64,000 nt of DNA from Pseudomonas fluorescens (GTDB lineage: Bacteria; Pseudomonadota; Gammaproteobacteria; Pseudomonadales; Pseudomonadaceae), in assembly GCF_000802965.1 (NCBI RefSeq), contig NZ_JSAK01000010.1, forward strand, positions 1 to 64,000, written 5' to 3'. Below the pieces are notes generated by a model. It saw only the letters and a list, made by a program, of their open reading frames with translations. It had not been told where the DNA came from and did not search any database. The translations under genes and the position numbers were made by a program. Shown piece after piece: positions 35,632 to 44,333 of this stretch (the first letter of the stretch is position 1; each line of letters starts with the position of its first letter).

Positions 35632-35721
35632 TGTAGGAGCCGGCTTGCTGGCGATCGCGATTTGGCGGTTGACACCGATGTTGGCTGAGCCACCGCAATC
35701 GCCAGCAAGCCGGCTCCTACA
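35632..35721. repeat. REP-type inverted repeat
   Basis: TGTAGGAGCCGGCTTGCTGG and its mirror CCAGCAAGCCGGCTCCTACA flank about 50 bases, with the extended GCGAT/ATCGC arms. It lies between the PheC-like gene and the convergent lipoprotein gene. Confidence 0.9.
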
Positions 35722-35742
35722 GACGTCACACGCCCATCAAAC

Positions 35743-35964
35743 TCAATCGTCGTGCAGCAACCCTGAGCTGTACTCGCCGAAGCTGTTGCCCAGCGCACTG
35801 CCATGGAAATTCATTTTGTTCGGGCTGGTGTTGGTTGGCCCCGGGCCAAATCCGGCGGAGGGAACGGATTGCGCTGAGTAATTGCTATGAGAACTCACAC
35901 CCGAACAGGCGCTCAACAGCAAAGCACCGGCGATTAGCGAGACTTTGATCAGGTTTGAGGTCAT
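35743..35964 (-). CDS. Small lipoprotein
   Basis: The 73-residue protein begins at ATG 35964, with AGGAACT 7 bases upstream. The signal ends in the lipobox LSAC (LIAGALLLSACSG), so the mature protein is about 54 residues attached by Cys 20. The mature part is Ser/Gly/Pro-rich (AGFGPGPTNTSPNKMNFHG). The family is not recognised. Confidence 0.65.
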   Translation of the reverse strand: MTSNLIKVSLIAGALLLSACSGVSSHSNYSAQSVPSAGFGPGPTNTSPNKMNFHGSALGNSFGEYSSGLLHDD

Positions 35965-36180
35965 TTTTTTAGTTCCTGTGGGTGGGTGCGCGGTGGCTGG
36001 GTCTTGTGCGTTCATCCTAGGCTGCTGACGAAACGGGGATCGTGAAACTTTGATCGGTGACAGCGTTGGTTCAGGTGTGGCGTATTTTTTGAAGATCGAG
36101 GTATTTGTGCAAAAACAGCACGGTCCTACACGACGATAGGAATTGTCCGTACACTTCGCTGTTGCTGCGTTTTTGTCACG
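35965..36180. other. Intergenic region between divergent small genes
   Basis: This stretch holds the lipoprotein promoter on the minus strand and nothing else that I can support. The open frame that crosses it on the minus strand is the unused upstream extension of the lipoprotein gene. Confidence 0.4.
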
Positions 36181-36185
36181 AGGCC

Positions 36186-36425
36186 TATAGTCCGAACGCG
36201 CCCCATTGGCGCATCGGGTTTGGCGACTCGATGACAAAGTAGAGGAACCTCCCAGCTATCTCGGAGTGTTTCGGAACGCACTTGGTTACCTCTTTTTGGT
36301 GGCTGTGCGTGGGAGACCCTCGGGTCTGCCGGTTTACCTTGTCCCGGTTCGCCAACCTGCGTACAGCTGCCACCCCTTGTTTGGCGACACTGAGTGGTAG
36401 TTCACCTCAATACAAGGAATCACTC
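36186..36425 (+). ncRNA. Strongly structured leader RNA candidate
   Basis: The core at 36298-36374 folds into a junction. GGTGGCTGTGCG (36298-36309) pairs over 12 bp with CGTACA-gct-GCCACC (36360-36374). Inside are the hairpin AGACC/GGTCT (36314-36327) and a GGTT/AACC stem (36331-36357). Upstream are GAGGAACCTC at 36242 and a GTTTCGGAAC hairpin at about 36268. It ends just before the start of a small protein at 36426, so it could be a cis-regulatory leader or small RNA. No Rfam family is recalled. Confidence 0.5.
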
Positions 36426-36695
36426 ATGAAAGAATTTATGGCTTTAACCAGCAACGCCGACGATCTCCCCTCCTTTTACGTCAACACCACACAACCCCTG
36501 CACTCACTGCTCAGCAGCGCCAGCTACCGAATCAGCGCCGTGACGCAGGTTCTCGAAAACCTCGCCATGCGCGGCGAAATCAGCACCGACTCCGTCATCC
36601 TCAGCGACTTCGCATTGCTGTGCTCCATCCCTCTACGCGATGGCTGCGATGTGCTGGATGTCATAGCGCGACGCATGGATGCTGAACCGTCCTGA
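36426..36695 (+). CDS. Small Pseudomonas-type hypothetical protein
   Basis: The 89-residue protein begins at ATG 36426 with AAGGAA upstream. It is predicted helical (LHSLLSSASYRISAVTQVLENLAMRGEISTDSVILSDFALLCSIPLRDGCDVLDVIARRM). This resembles the short DUF3077/DUF6124-like proteins seen in several copies in Pseudomonas genomes; the family name is recalled with modest confidence. The upstream folded leader is its most distinctive feature. Confidence 0.65.
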   Translation: MKEFMALTSNADDLPSFYVNTTQPLHSLLSSASYRISAVTQVLENLAMRGEISTDSVILSDFALLCSIPLRDGCDVLDVIARRMDAEPS

Positions 36696-36700
36696 CGCCA

Positions 36701-36732
36701 AAAAGGGGCGCCCTGCACGGACGCCCCTTAGA
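36701..36732 (+). terminator. Terminator after the small protein
   Basis: AAGGGGCG pairs with CGCCCCTT around an 11-base loop, 7 bases after the stop. The T tract is short. Confidence 0.65.
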
Positions 36733-36796
36733 CCCTCTCCACTTCCATTCCTGATAAACTCCCATCCCTCTCAGCCTCACCCATCCCAGAACGCCA

Positions 36797-37795
36797 ATGC
36801 CCCTGATGACCGCGACAACCCCCGCCCCGCTCTCCCGCCGCTTCTCCGTCGCCCCGATGATGGACTGGACTGACCGCCACTGCCGTTTCTTCCTGCGCCT
36901 ACTTTCAAAAAACGCCCTGCTCTACACCGAAATGGTCACCACCGGCGCTTTGCTCAACGGCGACCACGAACGTTTCCTGCGCCACAACGAAGCCGAACAC
37001 CCACTCGCGCTTCAACTCGGCGGTAGCGTCCCGCTGGACTTGGCGGCCTGCGCGCGCATGGCTCAGGACCACGGTTACGATGAGGTGAATCTGAACGTCG
37101 GCTGCCCAAGTGATCGGGTGCAGAACAACATGATCGGTGCGTGCCTGATGGGGCATCCGCAGCTGGTGGCCGATTGTGTGAAGGCGATGCGGGATGCGGT
37201 GTCGATTCCGGTGACGGTGAAGCATCGCATCGGCATCAATGGCCGGGACAGTTACGAGGAGTTGTGTGATTTCGTCGGTACGGTGCGGGATGCCGGGTGC
37301 ACGAGTTTTACCGTGCATGCGCGGATTGCGATTCTGGAGGGGTTGTCGCCGAAGGAGAACCGCGACATTCCGCCCCTGCGGTATGACGTGGCGGCGCGGT
37401 TGAAGGCGGATTTTCCGGAGTTGGAGATCATTCTTAACGGCGGGATCAAGACGCTGGAAGCCTGTCACGAGCATTTGCAGACGTTTGACGGTGTGATGCT
37501 CGGTCGCGAGGCGTATCACAACCCTTATGTGATGGCTGAAGTGGATCAACAGTTGTTCGGCAGCACGGCGCCGGTGATCACTCGCGCCGAGGCGCTGGCG
37601 CAATTGCGGCCTTACATTGCTGCGCACATTGAGGCGGGCGGTTCGATGCACCACATCACCCGTCATGTGCTGGGGCTGGGCACCGGTTTCCCGGGGGCGC
37701 GCAAGTTTCGGCAGTTGTTGTCGGTGGATATCCACAAGGCCAAAGAGCCATTGGTGTTGCTGGATCAGGCGGCGGAGTTGCTTGAAGGGCGCTGA
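36797..37795 (+). CDS. dusA: tRNA-dihydrouridine(20/20a) synthase
   Basis: The 332-residue flavoenzyme reduces U20/U20a in the D-loop of tRNAs. The Dus fold is evident from RRFSVAPMMDWTDRHCR, LQLGGSVPLDLAACARM, the catalytic-cysteine motif VNLNVGCPSDRVQNNMIGACLM and the flavin-binding LNGGIKTLEACHEHLQ plus VMLGREAYHNPYVM. Use of the DusA-type GCPSDRVQ separates it from DusB and DusC. Codon usage becomes noticeably less GC3-rich in its second half. Confidence 0.94.
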   Translation: MPLMTATTPAPLSRRFSVAPMMDWTDRHCRFFLRLLSKNALLYTEMVTTGALLNGDHERFLRHNEAEHPLALQLGGSVPLDLAACARMAQDHGYDEVNLNVGCPSDRVQNNMIGACLMGHPQLVADCVKAMRDAVSIPVTVKHRIGINGRDSYEELCDFVGTVRDAGCTSFTVHARIAILEGLSPKENRDIPPLRYDVAARLKADFPELEIILNGGIKTLEACHEHLQTFDGVMLGREAYHNPYVMAEVDQQLFGSTAPVITRAEALAQLRPYIAAHIEAGGSMHHITRHVLGLGTGFPGARKFRQLLSVDIHKAKEPLVLLDQAAELLEGR

Positions 37796-37973
37796 CGGTC
37801 AGTTGCTTTGAACCTGTGGTCTGTTTTGGCATCGTATTTACCGATACCGCGCCCCGCCTTTCAAACAGCCGTTTTCAGGTTGTTGCCGCTGGGACCATCG
37901 ATACACGTTCGTACCCTTGAGTGGCTGTCAGCGCTCGGGTAATGTCATCAGACCCACAGGACAGAGCACGCCC

Positions 37974-38900
37974 ATGACTTCCATGCTGGAACAACTTAAA
38001 CAAATGACCACCGTCGTTGCCGACACTGGCGACTTCGAAGCGATCGCTCGCGTTAAACCGGTGGACGCAACCACCAACCCCTCCCTGCTACTCAAGGCAG
38101 CCGCCATTCCTGCTTACGCCGAGTTGTTGAACGCTTGCGTCAGCGACTGCAAGGGCGATGTGGGCCTGGCCAGCGACCGTTTCGGCGTCGCGGTGGGGCA
38201 AGAAATTCTGAAAGTGATCCCTGGGCGTATTTCCACTGAAGTGGATGCGCGCCTGTCGTTCGACACTGACGCCGTATTGAAGCGTGCGCACCGTCTGATC
38301 GAGCTGTATGAAAAGGCCGGCATTGGCCGCGACCGCGTGCTGATCAAGATCGCCTCCACTTGGGAAGGCATCCGCGCTGCCGAAATCCTGGAGAAGGAAG
38401 GCATCCAGACCAACCTGACCCTGCTGTTCTCCTTCGCTCAGGCTGCCGCTTGTGCCGACGCCGGGGTGTTCCTGATTTCGCCGTTCGTGGGCCGTATCTA
38501 CGACTGGTACAAGAAAGCCAACGGCAACGACTACACCGGCGCGGATGATCCGGGCGTGCAGTCGGTGACGCGCATCTACAACTACTACAAGGCCAATGAC
38601 TACAAGACCGTGGTAATGGGCGCGAGCTTCCGCAACTTGAGCCAGATCGAGCACTTGGCCGGTTGCGACCGCCTGACCATCAGCCCGGATCTGATCGACA
38701 AGCTGGCCGCTGATACTGGCAAGCTGGAACGTAAACTGGCGCCAGGTCATGCCGGTGAAGCGCGTTTGAGCTTGAACGAAGCGCAGTTCCGCTGGTTGTC
38801 GAACGAAGACGCCATGGCGACCGAGAAACTGGCTGAGGGGATTCGTCAGTTTGCTCGCGATCAGGAGAAGCTCGAGGCGTTGTTGCAAGCCAAGCTGTGA
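37974..38900 (+). CDS. tal: Transaldolase
   Basis: This 308-residue class I aldolase of the pentose phosphate pathway has the signatures [13 protein letters not shown] and [18 protein letters not shown] (Schiff-base lysine). [31 protein letters not shown] follows, typical of TalB. ATG 37974 is used; the upstream 19 codons are not conserved-looking. The gene is followed by a clear terminator and converges on the STAS gene. Confidence 0.95.
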   Translation: MTSMLEQLKQMTTVVADTGDFEAIARVKPVDATTNPSLLLKAAAIPAYAELLNACVSDCKGDVGLASDRFGVAVGQEILKVIPGRISTEVDARLSFDTDAVLKRAHRLIELYEKAGIGRDRVLIKIASTWEGIRAAEILEKEGIQTNLTLLFSFAQAAACADAGVFLISPFVGRIYDWYKKANGNDYTGADDPGVQSVTRIYNYYKANDYKTVVMGASFRNLSQIEHLAGCDRLTISPDLIDKLAADTGKLERKLAPGHAGEARLSLNEAQFRWLSNEDAMATEKLAEGIRQFARDQEKLEALLQAKL

Positions 38901-38918
38901 TCTGAGTTGGTGTAATGC

Positions 38919-38955
38919 AAAAAGGGCGAACCTTGGTGGGTTCGCCCTTTTTTGT
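38919..38955. terminator. Terminator after tal
   Basis: AAAAAGGGCGAACC pairs with GGTTCGCCCTTTTT around a short TTGGT loop, giving a bidirectional T/A-flanked terminator. Confidence 0.92.
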
Positions 38956-39007
38956 GTCTGCCAGGCTGTGTTGGCTTCGCGGCGGTTCTTCGGTGGCTGA
39001 ATGGCCG

Positions 39008-39077
39008 CTATCGCCAGCAAGCCGGCTCCTGCAATGGTCTGCGTCGAACATCAAATCTCTGGGCTTGCTGGCGATGG
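39008..39077. repeat. Partial REP pair
   Basis: TATCGCCAGCAAGCCGGCTCC at 39008 and GGGCTTGCTGGCGATGG at 39061 are inverted arms of the same REP family as at 35632. The right arm is truncated. Confidence 0.7.
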
Positions 39078-39107
39078 CACCTGGACAGGCACCATCGGAT
39101 CAAGGGA

Positions 39108-39590
39108 TCAGTGCCGCTCGAGGGCATTCACCAGGTCATGAAACGCTTCACGATTGGAATCGTTCAGGCCCATGAGGATCTTGTGCGCTTCAAGCACTTT
39201 GATCCGCACCACTTCTTCCGACTGATCCTGATCTGGCAAGTCGTCCAGGCATTCCGGGCACGGGATTGGCTTGTCTACGATGTTGAAGACTTGCTCGAAA
39301 CCCATGGACTGCAACAGACGAGTGATATCGTCGTGGGTGGTGACGACGGTCGGCAACAGGCCGACCTTTTGCCGCGACAGGATCGACAGTTTGGCCAGCA
39401 GGCCGAGGGTGGTGCTGTCGATGCTGCGGGTTTCGGTCAAATCAATCACGATCGCGTTGAAATTCATCGCGGTGAAGATTTTCTCAATAGTCGCATCCAA
39501 CGCCGAACACAGGGTCAGGCGAACTTCACCGACGAACTTGAGGACAAAGGTGCCGTCCTGCTCGGCGAACTGGATTCTACCGGTACTCAT
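39108..39590 (-). CDS. rssC: STAS-domain anti-anti-sigma factor (RssC-like)
   Basis: The 160-residue protein carries a STAS domain in residues 1-100 (FVLKFVGEVRLTLCSALDATI; IDLTETRSIDSTTLGLLAKL, with the phosphorylatable S/T motif D-S-T-T). A C-terminal extension of about 60 residues contains a CPEC pair. It overlaps the stop of the response regulator upstream by one base (TAATG). This pairing and its position next to tal match what I recall of the RssB-RssC unit controlling RpoS output in Pseudomonas. Confidence 0.8.
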   Translation of the reverse strand: MSTGRIQFAEQDGTFVLKFVGEVRLTLCSALDATIEKIFTAMNFNAIVIDLTETRSIDSTTLGLLAKLSILSRQKVGLLPTVVTTHDDITRLLQSMGFEQVFNIVDKPIPCPECLDDLPDQDQSEEVVRIKVLEAHKILMGLNDSNREAFHDLVNALERH

Positions 39591-40771
39591 TAAAGATTCC
39601 TGCTCAACACCAACAGGGCGATATCATCCGGCATCTCCCCTAGCGTGGCCAATCCAAAAACCTGCCGCAGACCATCCAGGCTGCCGCCCGCTGCCTTGAC
39701 CCGTTGGGGCAACGCAGCTTCTTTTTCTTTGAGTGTGGGCTCTGGCAAAAGGTCCAGAATGCCATCAGACATCAGCGTCAGGCTGAACGTCGGCGGCAGC
39801 TCCAGCACGTGGTCTTCATAGGTGGCTTCGTTGAAGAGGCCCACCGGCAGACCACGCCCTTCCAGATAACGAACACTGTCGGGTGTGTACAACACTGGCA
39901 ACGGCAAATGACCACCGATGCTATAGGTCAACAAACCTGTCTCCTCGTCGATGACACCACCGACCATTGTGACGTGTTTGCCCAGCTTACAACTGATCAG
40001 GCCCCGGTTGATATGACCAAGAACCTCTGAAGGCTTGAATTCCGGCAATGTACCGCTGCGCTTGGACTCGAACAGCAAGCGCGTGGTCATGAATTTCAGC
40101 AGCACAGTGACGAAGGCTGAAGAAGCGCCATGCCCGGAAACGTCCGCCAGGTAGAACGCTACCCGGCGCTCGTCGACGCGGAAGTAATCGACAAAATCAC
40201 CCGACAAATACAGCGACGGGATGATCTGGTGGGCAAATTTGAAATCATCGATAGCCCAAGGACTGACCGGCAACATGTTCATCTGCACCTGGCGACCGGC
40301 GTTCTGGTCTTCCTGGAGCAGGTTCAGGCTGGCGGCGAGCTCGCGGTTGGCCTTTTCCAGCTTCTCGCGGTAGCGCTGGTTTTCCAGCAGCAGGCGCGCA
40401 CGATCCAGGGCCCGACGCACAGAGTGCTCGAGCACCGCCAGATCTTCGAGAGGCTTGATCAGGTAGTCCGCCGCGCCCAGGCGCAGCGCCTCGACCGCGT
40501 CGTTCATCACGCCGGCACCCGACACCACAATCACAGGCGTTTGCGGGGACCGCTCGGTGACCTGGCGAATGAGTTCGAGCCCACCCATCTGCGGCATGCG
40601 CAGATCGCAGATGACCAAGTCGGGCTTCTCTTGCTCGAATACCTGAAGACCCTGCTGACCATTGCTGGCCTGCAAGACGCTGAAACCACTGTCTTCCAAA
40701 TAGGCGGCGAGGCTCGCGCGCACTACTTCGTCATCATCGATTATCAGCAGCGTGGCACTGGTTTTTGGCAT
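39590..40771 (-). CDS. rssB: Response regulator with PP2C-type phosphatase domain (RssB-like)
   Basis: The 393-residue protein has an N-terminal receiver (IIDDDEVVRASL; phosphoacceptor D56 in CDLRMP; K near 106), a coiled-coil linker (RARLLLENQRYREKLEKANRELAASL) and a SpoIIE/PP2C-like domain (SLYLSGDFVDYF; FYLADVSGHGASSAF; SDGILDLLPE). The domain keeps DVSGHG but has LSGDFVDYF where active enzymes have GGDFYD. It presumably dephosphorylates or binds the STAS partner downstream. RssB-type regulators control sigma-S. HsbR is a related alternative but carries an extra kinase domain. Confidence 0.82.
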   Translation of the reverse strand: MPKTSATLLIIDDDEVVRASLAAYLEDSGFSVLQASNGQQGLQVFEQEKPDLVICDLRMPQMGGLELIRQVTERSPQTPVIVVSGAGVMNDAVEALRLGAADYLIKPLEDLAVLEHSVRRALDRARLLLENQRYREKLEKANRELAASLNLLQEDQNAGRQVQMNMLPVSPWAIDDFKFAHQIIPSLYLSGDFVDYFRVDERRVAFYLADVSGHGASSAFVTVLLKFMTTRLLFESKRSGTLPEFKPSEVLGHINRGLISCKLGKHVTMVGGVIDEETGLLTYSIGGHLPLPVLYTPDSVRYLEGRGLPVGLFNEATYEDHVLELPPTFSLTLMSDGILDLLPEPTLKEKEAALPQRVKAAGGSLDGLRQVFGLATLGEMPDDIALLVLSRNL

Positions 40772-41046
40772 GTGGGCAAACGGCGCCAGAATTAGGTTGG
40801 CGTAGCGGCTCGGGCTTTGGCCCGGCTCACACTACTGGATTCGCTTTCTAGCCTCTCTGTCGCACCGCTTTCGAGCATTTGCCCTACACACACGTACACC
40901 AGAGGTGCCCTTCTAAGGCGCAGACGGTACTCCCATCCGCGAGGCGTTTCAAGCTCACGCCGATGGTCGCTTGACGTCTACACTTGTCAAAGCACCGGGA
41001 GTTATAAGAACAATCAAAACCGTAACCCAATGGAAGGATCAAACCC

Positions 41047-41346
41047 ATGAGCCGAACCGATCGGGACTACAGTGAAAAGCGCGATTTCATCCGCATGCGG
41101 GTTGATGCCGATGTGTCGCTGATTCATCAAGGAGATGAGGTTGCAGCCGTCTGCATCGACCTTTCCAGCAGTGGCATGCAGCTGCAGGCACCGCGTTTGT
41201 TTGAGGTCGGTAACCGACTCAGCGTGCGTATCGAATCCGAATACGCTGCGCTCAAGGGGCTCGAAGCCGACACCGAAGTGGTGTGGGTGAAGGAACAAGT
41301 CGGTGGAATTCAGAAACTCGGCCTTACAATCTTGAAGATGAATTAA
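41047..41346 (+). CDS. PilZ-domain protein
   Basis: The 99-residue stand-alone PilZ domain has the c-di-GMP-binding RxxxR (KRDFIRMRV) and D/NxSxxG (DLSSSGMQL) motifs. A basic N-terminus precedes the barrel. GGAAGGA lies about 10 bases before the ATG. It is divergent from rssB and converges on mlaA. It may read the c-di-GMP made by enzymes such as the cyclase at 29.8 kb; the partner is unknown. Confidence 0.9.
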   Translation: MSRTDRDYSEKRDFIRMRVDADVSLIHQGDEVAAVCIDLSSSGMQLQAPRLFEVGNRLSVRIESEYAALKGLEADTEVVWVKEQVGGIQKLGLTILKMN

Positions 41347-41360
41347 CCCTGCCTCAAACG

Positions 41361-41391
41361 AAAAAAGCGGCTCAATGGCCGCTTTTTTTCG
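41361..41391. terminator. Bidirectional terminator between pilZ and mlaA
   Basis: AAAAAGCGGC pairs with GCCGCTTTTT around a TCAATG loop, between the two convergent genes. Confidence 0.93.
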
Positions 41392-41407
41392 TTATACCGG
41401 TCAGGAT

Positions 41408-42097
41408 TTAAAAATCGTCTTCTACCTGGCCATCTTTCACCTTGAATTCGCGGTTCTGCAGGTAAGCGTTGCGAATGAAGATGTATTTGTCGCCGGTGAT
41501 CAGCTTCTCGGAAGACAGCAGGTTGGCGCGGGTATCGACAATGTTCAGGCCGAAAATCGAGTTACGCACCGGCACATCGTTGATATAGCGATACGGGCCG
41601 GTGTAACCGTCGACGAATTTCGAAGGCGCATCACGCAAGGTGCTTGGACCAAGCAGTGGCAGCATTAAGTACGGGCCGCTGCCGACCCCCCAGTAACCGA
41701 GAGTCTGGCCGAAGTCTTCATCATTGCGTTGCAGGCCCATTTTGGTGCCCACATCGAAGAAGCCCAGCAGGCCGAAGGTAGTGTTGAAGATCAAACGCGC
41801 GGTGTCGACGCCTGCCGCAGCAGGTTTGGCCTGCAATATATCGTTGGCGAGGTTGGTCACGTCGCCGACGTTGCGGAACATGTTGTGGATACCGTCTTCA
41901 AGAAACTGCGGCGTCACAAACTGGTAGCCCTGGGCCAAAGGCTTCAGCGCATAGGTGTCGATCACGTCGTTGAACTTGTAGATCGGGCGGTTGACGCTTT
42001 CCCAAGGATCATCTTCCGATGCTGCCTGAGCAGCGAACGGAACCAGCAGTACGCTGGCGCATACACAAAACCGAGCCAGATCATTGCTCCAGCGCAT
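41408..42097 (-). CDS. mlaA: MlaA (VacJ) phospholipid-transport protein
   Basis: This 229-residue outer-membrane component of the Mla system removes mislocalised phospholipids from the outer leaflet. The family is recognised from DPWESVNRPIYKFNDVIDTYALKP, FRNVGDVTNLANDILQAKP, TTFGLLGFFDVGTKMGL and GYWGVGSGPYLMLPLLGPSTLRD. ATG 42097 starts a signal peptide (FCVCASVLLVPFAAQA). No LxxC lipobox precedes the mature sequence, unlike E. coli MlaA, so it may not be acylated. The mlaBCDEF genes are elsewhere. Confidence 0.92.
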   Translation of the reverse strand: MRWSNDLARFCVCASVLLVPFAAQAASEDDPWESVNRPIYKFNDVIDTYALKPLAQGYQFVTPQFLEDGIHNMFRNVGDVTNLANDILQAKPAAAGVDTARLIFNTTFGLLGFFDVGTKMGLQRNDEDFGQTLGYWGVGSGPYLMLPLLGPSTLRDAPSKFVDGYTGPYRYINDVPVRNSIFGLNIVDTRANLLSSEKLITGDKYIFIRNAYLQNREFKVKDGQVEDDF

Positions 42098-42297
42098 AAA
42101 AAAACTCCTTGGAATGTACCGTCGCCAGGCACTCGGCCGGGCGCAAAGACCGCTAGTATAAGACGGAAACGCCGCTTTAGGCAGCATCGCCCGGGTAGCC
42201 CTGCGGAGGATTCTCGTTGAATGTGAGCGATTCACATCCGTGTCATTCAACTGTCACCCTGCCCCTTTAGCCTCGAGCCTATTTCAAGGACGTTGAT

Positions 42298-42918
42298 ATG
42301 CCGCACGCCGAAGCCTTGCCTCAAACCGCCCCGAACCTGACTGCCGTGCTGTTCGGCCTCAGTGGTTGCCTGGTGGATTTCGGTGCACGAGCGCGTTTGC
42401 ACGGCGGCCAGTCGACCGACCACGGCGAGGTCACTCCTGGCGCCCTGGATACCCTGCACAGTTTGCAGCGCCAGCAGATCCCGTGCGCCTGGCTCGATGA
42501 TCTTGCGCCGGACCTTAGCCATTCCCTCGCTTCTGCCTTGCCGGAATGGATCAAACCTTCGCAACACCTTGCAACAATCAATCCGTGGCCAGCACCGAAT
42601 GCATGCTGGCAAGCGCTGATGGCGCTGAACGTCGAGCGCTTGGACGGCTGCGTGCTGGTCAGCGGTGAGCCGCTCTTGCTGCAATCGGGGCTCAACGCCG
42701 GGTTGTGGACGATCGGATTGGCGTCCTGCGGCTCGCTCTGCGGCCTGTCGCCCGGCGAATGGCAGGCATTAACCCAACAGGAACGCGACCTCAAGCGCGG
42801 CAAGGCAACGGTCAAGCTATTCGGCCTGGGCGTGCACTCGGTGATCGATCACCTTGGTGAACTCGACAACTGCCTGGCCGATATTCAACTGCGCCGACTC
42901 AAAGGCGAAAAGCCCTGA
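42298..42918 (+). CDS. HAD-like protein resembling phosphonatase, nucleophile missing
   Basis: The 206-residue protein aligns with the N-terminal HAD motif of PhnX-type enzymes. The expected FDxxGTxVDYG reads LFGLSGCLVDFG, so the nucleophilic Asp is Gly20. It retains GVTPGALDTL-like EVTPGALDTLHSL and a C-terminal GVHSVIDHLGELDNCLADI segment like the Asp-binding end of phosphonatases. It is shorter than PhnX (about 270). It is probably a non-catalytic or repurposed HAD protein conserved at this locus. Confidence 0.7.
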   Translation: MPHAEALPQTAPNLTAVLFGLSGCLVDFGARARLHGGQSTDHGEVTPGALDTLHSLQRQQIPCAWLDDLAPDLSHSLASALPEWIKPSQHLATINPWPAPNACWQALMALNVERLDGCVLVSGEPLLLQSGLNAGLWTIGLASCGSLCGLSPGEWQALTQQERDLKRGKATVKLFGLGVHSVIDHLGELDNCLADIQLRRLKGEKP

Positions 42919-43026
42919 TGGAGATCATGCAGGTTACGCGGGAGTGGATTAATCTTAGGTAAGCCATAGATCTTTGGCGCGCCGCCGCGGTCTATGCCAG
43001 TGCCTATCGATAAAAGGAAGAACGCC

Positions 43027-43290
43027 ATGCCTGCCCGCGAACTGCAAGAACAGCTCAATGCCCTGCGCGAGCAATTGGAACAGAATCCTCCGCTGTCCGA
43101 ATCCGAGCGCGAAGACCTGCACACGCTGATGCAACAGATCGAACTTGAGCTTGAGCTCGAAACCAAGATCCAGGACACCAACCTCGCCGATAACGTCAAT
43201 CTGGCCGTCGAACGCTTCGAACTCGAACACCCGACCCTCGCCGACGCCCTGCGCCGGATTGGCACGGCCCTGCACAGCATGGGAATCTGA
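43027..43290 (+). CDS. DUF4404 family protein
   Basis: The 87-residue acidic, helical protein (ARELQEQLNALREQLEQNP; LMQQIELELELET; LADALRRIGTALHSMGI) matches the DUF4404 pattern of small pseudomonad proteins. ATG 43027 has AAGGAAG upstream. It has long amphipathic helices likely to form a coiled coil. Function unknown. Confidence 0.82.
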   Translation: MPARELQEQLNALREQLEQNPPLSESEREDLHTLMQQIELELELETKIQDTNLADNVNLAVERFELEHPTLADALRRIGTALHSMGI

Positions 43291-43301
43291 ACCATCGGAT
43301 A

Positions 43302-43336
43302 CAAAAAAGCCCTGCTAGTGATAGCAGGGCTTTTCA
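43302..43336 (+). terminator. Terminator after the DUF4404 gene
   Basis: AAAAGCCCTGCTA pairs with TAGCAGGGCTTTT around a short GTGA loop, 12 bases after the stop. Confidence 0.92.
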
Positions 43337-43357
43337 TTGAGTGTTTGGTAAATCGCC

Positions 43358-43431
43358 AAGATCGCAGCCTGCGGCAGTTCCTACAGGGAAACACATTCCA
43401 ATGTAGGAGCTGCCGAAGGCTGCGATCTTTT
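43358..43431. repeat. REP-type inverted repeat
   Basis: AAGATCGCAGCCTGCGGCAG and TGCCGAAGGCTGCGATCTT are inverted arms, with inner CTACA/TGTAG. This is a different REP family from that at 35632. Confidence 0.85.
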
Positions 43432-43441
43432 GATTTTGATC

Positions 43442-44272
43442 CTATTGACGAACCAGACGATGGTTCGGCAGCTGCACTTCTTCAGTACTGCGATACGGAT
43501 TGATATCCAACCCGCCGCGCCGCACATAACGCGCATAAACCGTCAGTTTCTCCGGTTTCAGCAACCGCTGCAGATCGAGGAAAATCCGCTCCACGCATTG
43601 TTCATGGAAGTCCGAATGCTGGCGGAAGCTGACGATGTACTCCAGCAAACTCGCATGATCCAGCGCCGCGCCGCGGTACTCCACCGCCACGCTGCCCCAG
43701 TCCGGCTGACTGGTGACCGGGCAATTGGATTTGAGCAAATGGCTGTGCACGCTCTCTTCGACAATCCGCGAATCATCGCAACGCAGCAGTTCCGGACGCG
43801 GGTGTTCGTAGTTGCTGACGCTGATATCCAATTCATCGATGCACACGCCAGGCAATGCCACGACGCCTTCGGCTTCGACATCTTTCAGGCTGCGGATGCG
43901 CACGCCGACCGGTTTGCCGGCGGCGGCCGACAGGTCTTTCACCAGCGTCGCTTCGAGGCTCGCGGTGTCGGCAAATGGCGTCTGGTTCAAGGAGTTGAGG
44001 TACAGCTTGAACGACTTCGATTCGATGATGTTCGGCGAATCCGCCGGAATGCTGAATTCGCCGATCGCCACCACCGGCTTGCCCGACGGCAACAGCCACG
44101 ACAGTTCGAAGCAGTTCCAGAAGTCCACGCCTTTGTAAGGCAGTGTTTCAGCCGTCAGACCCAGCTCGGCCCACTTCGCGGTACGCGGGATCGGGAACAG
44201 CAGAGACGGCGTGTAAGTGGCGATGTATTCGCTGGATTTGCCCAGCGGCGAATGTTCGGCTGCGGGATGCAT
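43442..44272 (-). CDS. queF: NADPH-dependent 7-cyano-7-deazaguanine reductase
   Basis: The 276-residue long-type (YqfQ-like, two-domain) QueF reduces preQ0 to preQ1 in queuosine biosynthesis. Landmarks are the substrate-binding [15 protein letters not shown], the catalytic cysteine in [14 protein letters not shown] and [21 protein letters not shown]. It is a single-gene unit. Its place before a cupredoxin and copRS matches the gene order I recall from P. aeruginosa. Confidence 0.95.
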   Translation of the reverse strand: MHPAAEHSPLGKSSEYIATYTPSLLFPIPRTAKWAELGLTAETLPYKGVDFWNCFELSWLLPSGKPVVAIGEFSIPADSPNIIESKSFKLYLNSLNQTPFADTASLEATLVKDLSAAAGKPVGVRIRSLKDVEAEGVVALPGVCIDELDISVSNYEHPRPELLRCDDSRIVEESVHSHLLKSNCPVTSQPDWGSVAVEYRGAALDHASLLEYIVSFRQHSDFHEQCVERIFLDLQRLLKPEKLTVYARYVRRGGLDINPYRSTEEVQLPNHRLVRQ

Positions 44273-44333
44273 GGCGGAAACCTGACTGAAGAATCAGCGG
44301 ATTCTATCAGCCTTTGCTCCCGCCTTTGAGTGC

